From NCBI RefSeq assembly GCF_030157465.1, contig NZ_JAOAUU010000060.1, forward strand, positions 1-64,000: 64,000 nt of DNA. Direction: 5' to 3'. The position numbers and the translations under genes were made by a program. This document shows positions 8,546 to 16,511 of this stretch, piece by piece. The notes below the pieces were generated by a model that did not search any database, had not been told where the DNA came from, and saw only the letters and a program-made list of their open reading frames with translations. Numbering within the stretch: the first letter of the stretch is position 1; each line of letters starts with the position of its first letter. This stretch comes from Zoogloea sp. (GTDB taxonomy: Bacteria > Pseudomonadota > Gammaproteobacteria > Burkholderiales > Rhodocyclaceae).

Positions 8546-9499
8546 CTATTCGGCCAATGCCGTGAGGCTCCCGGCCGGCCGATCCGGCGGCACCACGTCG
8601 TCCAGCGCCAGCAGGGCCAGCACGCCGGCAACGAGGTCGCGATGGGCCAGCGGCGTATTGCCGTACCACTGGCCCAGATAGCTGCGCAGGCTGCTGCGGG
8701 CGTCGCCCGGATCGAGATTCATGTAGCTCAGGGCCTGCCAGTTTTCGGGGTTGCGCTCGAACAGCGGCAGCAACAGGTTTGCCAGCACCTCGTTTTTCTG
8801 GCGCAGGTAGGGGTTGCGGCGCAGCGCGTCCTCGTTGTCGCGCAGCCAGGTGGCCAGCGGCGCCTCGGGCGGCAGCCGGCGGTGGCCTTCGGCGATCAGC
8901 AGGTCGAAAAAGGCGCGCAAACGCACCGCCTCCGCCTGCCACTGCGGCCCCGGCGGGGCCTGCTCCCAGCGCTGCGCCAGGTTTTTCAGCGTGAACAGCG
9001 AGGCGGTTTCACACAGGGTTTCCTCGAACCACTGGTTGTCGTGGGCGCTCACGTGGGCGTCGTAGTTCGACAGCACGTGGCACAGTTCATGGGCAAACTC
9101 ATACGCGTAAAGGTGCCAGTTTTCGCCTTGGGCATGCAGGCGGATGCGGTATTCGCCGTGGCTGCCCCGGCCGTATTCCGCCACCGGCGGGCCGTCGGTG
9201 TGGGTCACCACGATGGGCGCCTTCAGCCGGCCGGGCAGGCGCGACAACATTTCATCCGCGACCGAATAAAGCACGGTCTCGATGGCATCCTTGCGCGCCC
9301 TCCCCCAGCCTCCGCCCTGCACCTGGATGCTCAGGCCCAGCTTGCGGGTGCCGGATTTTTTCGCCACCGTCTCGCCGCCCGTATCGGCATAGGCCAGCGA
9401 ACACACCACCGACGCCAGGATGAACGGCAGCCGCATGCCGCGCCGCAGCCAGTCCGCCGTGGCGCCATGCCGGAACGCAAAACGCTTTCGTTTGTTCAT
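8546..9499 (-). CDS. Exported zincin-like putative metallopeptidase
   Basis: The protein has a membrane-export segment (LPFILASVVCSLAYA) followed by a domain with the zinc-peptidase motif HELCH and, 18 residues later, WFEETLCE, which fits the third (Glu) ligand of a gluzincin. The C-terminal third is helical and rich in Leu/Arg. The role of such a periplasmic peptidase is unknown. The start is uncertain: ATGs at 9562, 9499 and 9436 are in frame and none has a good ribosome site; the one at 9436 puts the signal peptide at the very N-terminus. The stop lies 41 nt before the next minus-strand open region. Confidence 0.72.
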   Translation of the reverse strand: MNKRKRFAFRHGATADWLRRGMRLPFILASVVCSLAYADTGGETVAKKSGTRKLGLSIQVQGGGWGRARKDAIETVLYSVADEMLSRLPGRLKAPIVVTHTDGPPVAEYGRGSHGEYRIRLHAQGENWHLYAYEFAHELCHVLSNYDAHVSAHDNQWFEETLCETASLFTLKNLAQRWEQAPPGPQWQAEAVRLRAFFDLLIAEGHRRLPPEAPLATWLRDNEDALRRNPYLRQKNEVLANLLLPLFERNPENWQALSYMNLDPGDARSSLRSYLGQWYGNTPLAHRDLVAGVLALLALDDVVPPDRPAGSLTALAE

Positions 9500-9596
9500 G
9501 CGAACAAAAGCCCCGAAGACTGCCGCGCCGGGCATCGGCGCGCCGCCAGCCCCTCGTTTCATGATAGATCGGGGACGGGGAATGCCAAGGCAAGCG

Positions 9597-12149
9597 TCAG
9601 CGGATCAGCACATCGAGCTGCTCGCGAAACTGGCGCTTGAGGTGCTCGATGTCGGCGTAGCCGGTATGAAAATGGCCCAGCCCGTCCAGTTTTTTCTTGA
9701 ACGCCAGCAGGCTCACGATTTCATCGGTGATCTCGCCCGTCTTCACGTCGGCGTTCTTGAAGTAGGTGTAGATCCACGGCTTGCCGGTTGCCAGAAACTG
9801 GTGGTGGGCGGTGTCGAATTCTTCCTCGGTGAATTTGCCGGTCTTGGTGAAAAACAGGCTGACGAACACATCGCATTCACGCACCGCCCGGTTGTATTCG
9901 TCCTGCAGCCGGGTGTCGGACATGGCGTCGAGAAAATGCTCCCAGCGGACAACCTTCAGATACACGCCGCGCTCCAGAAAACGGTCATTCTGCTGGCGGA
10001 TGAACAGGTCGAAGGCATCCCGTTCGCCCTTCAGTTCGGATGACGAGGCCAGGAAGATCCTGATCGTGCGCGGCGCAGCAAGGCCCGGACCGGCCTCGAG
10101 TTGAAGGCCGTCGAGCAGCGCCAGCACCTTGACCATTTCGAGGTCCACTTCGCAGCGGATCTCCGGAATCCCGCGCTCCTTGTATTTCAACAAGATCTTG
10201 CGGTCGAAGAATCCGGGCGCAGGCGATCTGGCGCAGGTGGAGCAATTGCACGGAATGCGCTTTTCCACCTTGTCGCGCAGGCCATGAAAGGAATCGTTGA
10301 GCGCATCCAGCTCGGCGGCCACCACGCTCAGCAGCTCCTTGCGTTCGGCCCCGCGGGCGCGCAGTTCGATCTCGCCGCCTTTGGGCAGGATTTCCACCAG
10401 CACGTGCGAGCCGTCCCGCTCGAACAGCGCACCGGTGCGCCAGGCCTTGTCGGGGTCGGCCACAAAACGGTTCAGGCGCACGATCAGCCGGCTGACGAGC
10501 CCCTTCGGCATGAAGTCGTAGCGGTAGCGCAGCACCAGGTCGGCGCCGGGGCTTGCAGCCGGCAGCGCGGCGGGCCGGGCGGCCGGCAGCAATTGCGGCG
10601 CCAGCCAGGCCTCCGGCCGGTGGTCGGCGAGCGGGTAGCACAGCTCGAAGCGCTGCATCAGCGCCAGCAGTTCCAGGTGCATGTCGGCGTAAGCCGCATC
10701 GCCCCACAGGCGCAGGCAGTCGGCCCAGCCAAAACGGCCGCAGGCGCCCTTCACCGCTTCATCGTCGAGAATCCGGAACACCGCCGTGGTGGCCCACTGG
10801 TTCTGCAGGATGACCGCGCCGGCCAGACGGGGCTCGTCCTGAAAATGCAGGAAGACGCCGAGGTCATGGAAGTACTGGCTCAGGTGCAAGGCCTTGGTCC
10901 GGTCGAAAGGCAGGTGCCGTGCGTACAGATCGAAATACGCCTGCTGCGTGATGTGCGGTGACCGGGCCGCCGCCGCTTCGATCGCCTCCCGCACCTTGAT
11001 CCACCTGGCGGGCAGCTCGTCGCCGATATGGCCCAGTTGGCCGGCATGAAACTCGATGGCCGCGCGCAGGGCATCCGCCCCGTCGGCAAACTCCAGGTTG
11101 CCCGAGTAGCTGCCCTGCACATTGTCGAAGCGCCCCTTGATGCCGCCCAGGTCGATGCCCTTGCTGCGCCCGCCCTTCTCGTTCTGGAAGATCAGCACCG
11201 GGCTGTGGTCGCCAAACAGGTCGATCAGCTCCAGCGGGTATTTGAAGCCGTCGTCCTGCACCGACTTGTCGTCCTTGCGGGTGTCGTCCACCAGCACGTA
11301 AAGGGAGCGGCGGGTCAGGAAGAACTGGTGGGTGGCGTGGTAGATCTCCTGGCCGCCGAAATCCCACACGTTGAGGCGAAAGCGCCGGCCATTGGGCAGC
11401 GTGAAGTCGTGGCGGTGAATGTCGATGCCGTGGGTGCTCTCGCTCTCCGCCGGTAAAGGCGCCTCCGGCTGGTAGAGCCGGCGCAGCAAGCTGGTCTTGC
11501 CGGCGCCGCCCTCGCCAAGAATCAGCAATTTGGCTTCGTAGAGGTAATCCACCTCCCCGGCGTCGCGCTCGCGAAAATAGTTGAGGATGGCCTCATTGCC
11601 TTGCTGGACGACTTCCGGCGGCGGCGTGGTCAGGGGGCAGCCGTAGACAAAAATGCCGTTCTGACGCGGCTCCGCGGTCCACAAAACCGGGTAGCCCGCC
11701 TCGATCAGGGGGCGCAGCGCCGTGAGATCACACAGCGCCGAGTTCGTCAGAATCAATCTGCGCAGCTGCTTCAAACCAACCAGCGGAAACAGCTCCTGAA
11801 TCCGCGTATCCCTTGCGACGAATTCCTGCAGGTTGGCAAGGCCGGCCAGCGGCGACACATCGACAACCTGTGTTCCCGATACGTTCAAGGACCGCAGCGC
11901 CGTGTTGCCGGCAATCGGAGCAAGATCGGCAAGCTGACTGTTGGCCTGCCCGGCGGCCTGCCGCCCCTCGCGGGACACACCCACTTCCGGCCACGGAAAC
12001 ACGTGGGAATCGGACAGATTGAGGTGCCGCAGCCAGCTCAGCTCGCGGATTTCCGGCGGAATCGCCGTCAAGCCGCACAGGCCCAGATCGAGAAAGGGAT
12101 CCCGGTTTTTCTTGTTGGCGGCGATCAGGCTCTGCGCAAGTTCAGACAT
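9597..12149 (-). CDS. LRR-Roc-COR GTPase with C-terminal DUF4062/TIR-like domain
   Basis: A bacterial ROCO-family protein of about 850 residues. Residues 20-160 carry leucine-rich-repeat-like units (LRHLNLSDS, LRSLNVSGTQVVDVSPLAGL, LRRLILTNS). The Roc GTPase follows, with P-loop GEGGAGKTSL at about 212-221 and WDFGGQE (switch II) at about 262; the NKxD position reads NEKGG, which is atypical. A COR-like region follows. The last 156 residues (from about 695) begin TIRIFLASSSELKGERDAF and continue with CDVFVSLFF and EEEFDTAHHQF, the layout of DUF4062, a TIR-related fold found in STAND-type signalling and conflict proteins. A Cys-rich patch (PCNCSTC) lies between. The start at MSELAQSL is preferred over upstream codons that lead into non-coding sequence. 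It is a stand-alone gene and its function is unknown; a sensor-switch-effector immune protein is a reasonable hypothesis. Confidence 0.85.
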   Translation of the reverse strand: MSELAQSLIAANKKNRDPFLDLGLCGLTAIPPEIRELSWLRHLNLSDSHVFPWPEVGVSREGRQAAGQANSQLADLAPIAGNTALRSLNVSGTQVVDVSPLAGLANLQEFVARDTRIQELFPLVGLKQLRRLILTNSALCDLTALRPLIEAGYPVLWTAEPRQNGIFVYGCPLTTPPPEVVQQGNEAILNYFRERDAGEVDYLYEAKLLILGEGGAGKTSLLRRLYQPEAPLPAESESTHGIDIHRHDFTLPNGRRFRLNVWDFGGQEIYHATHQFFLTRRSLYVLVDDTRKDDKSVQDDGFKYPLELIDLFGDHSPVLIFQNEKGGRSKGIDLGGIKGRFDNVQGSYSGNLEFADGADALRAAIEFHAGQLGHIGDELPARWIKVREAIEAAAARSPHITQQAYFDLYARHLPFDRTKALHLSQYFHDLGVFLHFQDEPRLAGAVILQNQWATTAVFRILDDEAVKGACGRFGWADCLRLWGDAAYADMHLELLALMQRFELCYPLADHRPEAWLAPQLLPAARPAALPAASPGADLVLRYRYDFMPKGLVSRLIVRLNRFVADPDKAWRTGALFERDGSHVLVEILPKGGEIELRARGAERKELLSVVAAELDALNDSFHGLRDKVEKRIPCNCSTCARSPAPGFFDRKILLKYKERGIPEIRCEVDLEMVKVLALLDGLQLEAGPGLAAPRTIRIFLASSSELKGERDAFDLFIRQQNDRFLERGVYLKVVRWEHFLDAMSDTRLQDEYNRAVRECDVFVSLFFTKTGKFTEEEFDTAHHQFLATGKPWIYTYFKNADVKTGEITDEIVSLLAFKKKLDGLGHFHTGYADIEHLKRQFREQLDVLIR

Positions 12150-12485
12150 GGCTACGGACCCAGGAAAAAAGACACGACTGCGCGTGAGCACATCCACGCC
12201 CAAAAAAACGCGCCAGCGATGATTGTAATTTGCAATGGCGGAAGACGTGATTCCCCGCCCCGGCCGCGCGCGCGGCCCGACAAGGGCATCCCGACACCAG
12301 ACGGTGTCTGGCCACATCCATCGAAAAAACAAGGGCATATACCAATTGGATAAACCCTTCTGGCCCGAATATTTTTCCTGCTCCGACAGTGCGACTTCGC
12401 ACACCCGGCCCCGGCCCGGAGCGCGTTATCATCGGGGCCGGTGAGGCTCATGCCACACATTTTTACCTACCATTCCGGCATTTCG
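12150..12485. other. Divergent intergenic region
   Basis: These 336 bases separate two divergent genes (the ROCO gene and the DUF2167 gene). The stretch is locally less G/C-rich around 12330-12385 and must hold both promoters, but I cannot name a convincing -35/-10 pair. No gene or repeat is supported. Confidence 0.5.
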
Positions 12486-13382
12486 ATGATGACTTTCCCT
12501 TTCCGCCGCACACTCGTTGCGCTGGCCCTGTGCCTGCCCTGCGTGTCCGCCACCCTCGCCGCCAACGAGCCTGTCGGGCCGGAAGTGCGCATCGAAGCGG
12601 CCATCAATGCCGCCCAGGCCGTGGTGCAGCAGGGGCCCCGCGACATCGCGCTGGGCGACCAGGGCGTGCTCAGGCTGCCGGACGGCTTCGGCTTCATCCC
12701 CAAGGCCGAGGCCGAAGCGATGATGGCCGCACAGGGCAACCACGCCGGGCCGGGTTTCATGGGGCTGGTCGTGGGCCCGGACCTGCAGGGCTTCCTGGCG
12801 GTGGAGTTTTCGGCCGCCGGCTACGTGAAGGATGAAGACGCCCGCGAGTGGGATGCCGCGGACATGCTGGACAAGCTCAAGGAAGGCACCGAGGCGGCCA
12901 ACGAAGAGCGCCGCCGGCGCGGCCTGTCGGAATTCAGCGTGGTCGGCTGGGTCGAGGTACCGAGCTACGATCCGGCCACCCACCGGCTGGTGTGGTCGGT
13001 GGCCGCCCGGCCCAAGGAGCCCCGCGTGGGCGGTGACGGGGTGAACTACAACACCTACATGCTCGGCCGCGAAGGCTATTTTTCGATGAACCTCGTCACC
13101 AGCATGGATCGTGTCGAGCTGGAAAAACCCGTTGCGCGGGAAATCCTGGCGGCCCTGAGCTTCAACGAAGGCAAACGCTACACCGACTTCAACGCCGCCA
13201 CCGACCGCATGGCCGAATACGGCCTGGCTGCGCTGGTTGGCGGCCTTGCGGCCAAAAAGCTGGGCCTGCTGGCCACCGCGGGCATTTTCATCGCCAAGTT
13301 CTGGAAGATCGGCCTGCTGGCCATGGCCGGCGCCGGTGCGGGTGCCGGCACATGGCTGAAGCGCAAGAAGAATGCAGACTGA
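12486..13382 (+). CDS. DUF2167 family membrane-anchored protein
   Basis: The product of about 298 residues starts with a signal sequence (MMTFPFRRTLVALALCLPC...). It has the DUF2167 core, recognisable by LRLPDGFGFIPKAEAEAMM and FSVVGWVEVPSYDPATHRLVWSV. It ends with two hydrophobic segments (LGLLATAGIFIAKFWKIGLLAMAG) and a basic tail KRKKNAD. The family is described as membrane-associated, without a known reaction. It overlaps or abuts the next gene, a site-2-protease-like protein, suggesting a pair. An ATG at 12441 would add 15 residues; no start has a strong ribosome site. Confidence 0.8.
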   Translation: MMTFPFRRTLVALALCLPCVSATLAANEPVGPEVRIEAAINAAQAVVQQGPRDIALGDQGVLRLPDGFGFIPKAEAEAMMAAQGNHAGPGFMGLVVGPDLQGFLAVEFSAAGYVKDEDAREWDAADMLDKLKEGTEAANEERRRRGLSEFSVVGWVEVPSYDPATHRLVWSVAARPKEPRVGGDGVNYNTYMLGREGYFSMNLVTSMDRVELEKPVAREILAALSFNEGKRYTDFNAATDRMAEYGLAALVGGLAAKKLGLLATAGIFIAKFWKIGLLAMAGAGAGAGTWLKRKKNAD

Positions 13383-13425
13383 GCCCGCCGGATATAGGCC
13401 GGCTTTCCGGCCCGCAACACCCTTG

Positions 13426-14142
13426 ATGAAACTCCTCCTGCTTCTTCTTGGCGGCGCCAAGTTCGGCAAGCTGCTGACCACCGGCGGCACGATGCTGATC
13501 TCGGTGGGCGCCTATGCCCTGATCTGGGGCTGGCGCTACGCCGCCGGCTTTGTCGCGCTGCTGTTCTGCCACGAGATGGGCCATTACCTTGCCGCGCGGC
13601 AACGCGGCCTGAAGGTGGGCGTGCCAACTTTCATTCCCTTCGTCGGCGCATGGATCGAGCTCAAGGAGCAGCCCATGAACGCCGAAACCGAAGCCTACGT
13701 GGCCATGGCCGGCCCCCTCGCCGGCACCGCGGCATCGCTGGCCTGCTACCTGCTGGCCCGCTCGGAAGGCAGCAACCTGCTGCTGGCAATCAGCTATTCG
13801 GGCTTCTTCCTCAACCTGTTCAACCTGATCCCGGTGCCGCCGCTGGACGGCGGACGCATGACCGGCGTGGTCTCGCGCAAGTTCTGGCTGCTTGGCGCGC
13901 CGGTGCTGGTCGGCATATTCATGTGGCGGCCCAGCCCGATGCTGATCCTCGTCGCGCTGCTGGCCGCGCCGCATGTCCTCAAGGCCTTCCGGGGCACGGG
14001 CGGCGAGGCGCCCGGCTACTACGACACCCCGCCGGGCAAACGCATCGAATACGCCCTGCTCTACCTCGGGCTCACGGCCTATCTGGCCGTGATGAGCCAC
14101 GAGGTGCATGAAATGCTGGGCGCCATCCGCCAGGGCGGATAG
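13426..14142 (+). CDS. Site-2 protease family (M50) membrane metallopeptidase
   Basis: An intramembrane zinc peptidase. The zinc site HEMGH lies inside a hydrophobic helix near residue 48, and the partner motif NLIPVPPLDGG, supplying the third ligand Asp, lies near residue 130. Several further membrane helices follow. A longer frame starts at 13372, overlapping the end of the upstream DUF2167 gene; MKLLLLLLGG at 13426 is the more natural start. The substrate is unknown; pairing with the DUF2167 protein is suggested by position only. Confidence 0.85.
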   Translation: MKLLLLLLGGAKFGKLLTTGGTMLISVGAYALIWGWRYAAGFVALLFCHEMGHYLAARQRGLKVGVPTFIPFVGAWIELKEQPMNAETEAYVAMAGPLAGTAASLACYLLARSEGSNLLLAISYSGFFLNLFNLIPVPPLDGGRMTGVVSRKFWLLGAPVLVGIFMWRPSPMLILVALLAAPHVLKAFRGTGGEAPGYYDTPPGKRIEYALLYLGLTAYLAVMSHEVHEMLGAIRQGG

Positions 14143-14151
14143 CCCGCCCGC

Positions 14152-14709
14152 TCAGCTCGGGTCGGTCATGACGCCGGGCGTCGTTGCCAGCAAGCGGACC
14201 CGCTTGAACTGACCCTCCGCCGTGCGGATCTCGGCCATCAACTGCAGGCGGTTGGTGCCCAGCTCACGCCAGGTGGGCACCATGGCCAGCTCGGCGTACT
14301 CGTTGAAGCCCTCGACTTCCTGGGACGCCACCACGGTCGGCATCTCGCCGGCCTTTACCCGCAGCCACTGCACGACCACCCGCGTCAGCACCGTATCGCC
14401 ATCGCTGCGGATGACGATCACCCGGTACGGGCCACTGTCCTTGCTCTGCACCCAGCGCCCGACCAGCGTCACCGACTGGACGTCCGCCGGAATCGACAGC
14501 TTCAGCTCGGGCAGCTTGGGCTTTTCAGCCGGTTTTTCTGCCAGAACCGGCGTGGCTATTGCCGTTGCCGGTGCCTGTGGCGCAGCCCCGACCTGGGCCC
14601 AGGCCCCCGGCACGACGAAAGCCAGGGCCAGTGCTGCCGCCCCGCAGGATCGCGCCCACCTGGCGCGGGCTGCCGGCCGAGCCGGCCACGAGAGTTCTAA
14701 GCCATTCAT
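14152..14709 (-). CDS. Secreted protein of unknown function
   Basis: The 185-residue product has an Arg-rich N-terminus, a hydrophobic stretch (AAALALAFVVPGAWAQ) that reads as a signal peptide, a Pro/Ala/Lys linker and a compact C-terminal domain with beta-like text (VTLVGRWVQSKDSGPYRVIVI, VVVQWLRVKAGEMPTVV). GAGGAAC before the ATG supports the start. It converges with the M50 gene (9 nt between stops). I do not recognise the family. Confidence 0.7.
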   Translation of the reverse strand: MNGLELSWPARPAARARWARSCGAAALALAFVVPGAWAQVGAAPQAPATAIATPVLAEKPAEKPKLPELKLSIPADVQSVTLVGRWVQSKDSGPYRVIVIRSDGDTVLTRVVVQWLRVKAGEMPTVVASQEVEGFNEYAELAMVPTWRELGTNRLQLMAEIRTAEGQFKRVRLLATTPGVMTDPS

Positions 14710-15007
14710 CTGTCTGTTCCTCGAAACGCATCGTCATTCCGTCACCGCTCGGCAGGAGGCCCAACACCATCAGCGGACGGCCATTCTTGCCACAAAGATT
14801 TTTGCGGCCCGACATTATGGAGGCAGTCGGGAGGCACCGGGCAAGTCTGCCCGGCCTTGCCACACATTACGCCCGCCCCTGTTTCATCCGCATGGATCCT
14901 GGAGGATGATGAACAAATGCCGCAGTGCGGCAAAACCCCGGCCAGCCCCCGCACCTTGCCTCTTTTGGCCGATTCCGTTCCCGCGACCTGATCACGAGGA
15001 GAATCCC
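14710..15007. other. Divergent intergenic region before PHA depolymerase
   Basis: About 300 bases between the start of the minus-strand secreted-protein gene and the depolymerase start. It must contain two promoters. I see no repeat, RNA gene or small gene that I can support. Confidence 0.45.
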
Positions 15008-16129
15008 ATGCCTGTCCTTGCCCTCAACCCGCGCCAGCTCAAGGCGCCCTGGCTCGCCACCCTCGCAAGCCTCGGCGTGCTCGCCGCAGCCTTCCCTGCC
15101 CACGCCGCGCCGCCGCTGCCCGCACTGAACATCGACATCAGCCAGACCTCCATCTCCGGCATCTCGTCGGGCGGCTTCATGACCGTGCAGTTCCAGCTGG
15201 CCCACTCCTCGATCGTAAAGGGCGTTGGCGTGGTGGCCGGCGGGCCGTTCAATTGCTCGAAGGCGGACGTCTTGCGCGCCGTTTCGAGCTGCTCCTGCAC
15301 CGGCGAACCCAGCGTGCCCTGCGCCGTTTCCGAAACCAGCACCGACGTGCCTTCGCTGGTTGCCGGCACCGAAGAGATGGCCGGCAAAGGCCTCATCGAC
15401 CCGACCCGCAATCTGGCCGGCCACCGCATCCTCACCGTCGCCGGCACCAAAGACACTCTCGTCCCGCCCCCGATCGCCCGCCAGTTGTCGGCCTTCTACA
15501 CCGCACTGGGCGTGCCCGGGGCCAACCTCTCGCCGGTCAGCCTGCCCAACGCCGGGCACACCATGCCGACGCAAAACTACGGCATCGCCTGCGGTCTCGA
15601 GAAGGAACCCTATATCGGCAAATGCGCCTACGACAGCGCCCGTGAAATCCTCGGCTGGACCTACGGCAAACTCACGGCCGCCGGCAGCAAGCCCGCCGGC
15701 AAGTTCATCCAGTTCGACCAGCGGGCCTACATTCCGGCCCGCAGCGCCGGCGCCTTCAGCTGGAGCACTGGCCTCGACACCACCGGCTGGGCTTACGTGC
15801 CCGACACCTGCGCCAGGGGCGAAAAGTGCCGCGTCCACATCGCGCTGCACGGCTGCAAGCAGGGCCAGAGCTACCTCCCCCTCACCCCGCCCCCGGGCGG
15901 CGGCCTTTACAACGGCACCACCTTCGTCAAGAACACCGGCTACGACCGCTGGGCCGACAAGAATCACCTGGTCATCCTCTACCCCCAGGCCGTCTCCATC
16001 CCCTTCCGCAACCCTAACGGCTGCTGGGACTGGTGGGGCTACACCGGCACCGACTACGCCACCAAAAACGCCGTTCAGATCAGGACGCTGCGGGCGATGG
16101 TGGATGGGCTGGCCGCCGGCGCAAAGTAG
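15008..16129 (+). CDS. Secreted short-chain-length polyhydroxyalkanoate depolymerase (type 2 catalytic domain)
   Basis: Alpha/beta hydrolase predicted to cleave poly(3-hydroxybutyrate)-type polyesters outside the cytoplasm. The 373-residue protein has a signal peptide (cleavage after ...PAHA near residue 35). The lipase box GISSGG supplies the nucleophile Ser; GTKDTLVPP and NAGHTMPT fit the Asp and His of the triad. Two Cys-rich stretches (SSCSCTGEPSVPC and CARGEKCRVHIALHGC) are typical of exported members. GAGGAG 6 nt before the ATG fixes the start; the longer open frame upstream is not coding. No separate substrate-binding domain is present, so it may act on amorphous granules or oligomers. 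Confidence 0.88.
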   Translation: MPVLALNPRQLKAPWLATLASLGVLAAAFPAHAAPPLPALNIDISQTSISGISSGGFMTVQFQLAHSSIVKGVGVVAGGPFNCSKADVLRAVSSCSCTGEPSVPCAVSETSTDVPSLVAGTEEMAGKGLIDPTRNLAGHRILTVAGTKDTLVPPPIARQLSAFYTALGVPGANLSPVSLPNAGHTMPTQNYGIACGLEKEPYIGKCAYDSAREILGWTYGKLTAAGSKPAGKFIQFDQRAYIPARSAGAFSWSTGLDTTGWAYVPDTCARGEKCRVHIALHGCKQGQSYLPLTPPPGGGLYNGTTFVKNTGYDRWADKNHLVILYPQAVSIPFRNPNGCWDWWGYTGTDYATKNAVQIRTLRAMVDGLAAGAK

Positions 16130-16184
16130 ATCCGTCGCGCCCCAATGACAAACGGCGCCGAGGCGCCGTCCCAGACTGCTGACA

Positions 16185-16208
16185 AAGCCGCCGGGGGCTT
16201 GGTTTTTT
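16185..16208 (+). terminator. Probable terminator of PHA depolymerase gene
   Basis: AAGCC-(6 nt)-GGCTT followed by GGTTTTTT, 56 nt after the depolymerase stop. A second, T-less perfect hairpin (ACGGCGCC-GA-GGCGCCGT, 16152-16169) precedes it. Confidence 0.55.
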
Positions 16209-16211
16209 ATA

Positions 16212-16504
16212 ATCCTAGAAACGGCAGTTGGACGCGCCTGCAGGTGCGTCTGGGCGGGTGTCTGGCGCGAAGCCGAGGCCCCCCGAGGGGGCAGCAAGAA
16301 AGCTTGGGGCGGCCCGGCGCTTTCTTGCGACAACGCGGCAGGCTGATGCCTGCAAGGCGGAGCGACAAAGCCAGGCGCCCGCACAGGCGTGCCAGCGGGC
16401 GTGTAGCGCGCTCACCCTCCGGTTGAGCGTCGGCGAAGGCACCAAAGCGCGTGCTCATGCGGCTCTTGAGCTTACGAAAAGCAGTCAGCTGCCGTTTCTA
16501 GGAT
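16212..16504. repeat. MITE-like element with 19-bp terminal inverted repeats
   Basis: A 293-bp segment is bounded by ATCCTAGAAACGGCAGTTG (16212-16230) and its inverse at 16486-16504, with one mismatch. Inside there is no transposase; the open frames through it are low-complexity Ala/Arg text and are not credible genes. Another copy of the left end, with about 35 further similar bases, occurs at 21578-21615. This pattern is that of a non-autonomous mobile element or an interspersed repeat family. The IS5-type element inserted 4 bases beyond its right end. Confidence 0.6.
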
Positions 16505-16511
16505 CATCGTT

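Noticed and set aside
14222-15007. Upstream extension of the PHA depolymerase frame
   Set aside because: It runs antisense through the secreted-protein gene at 14152-14709; the signal peptide and ribosome site at 15008 define the true start.
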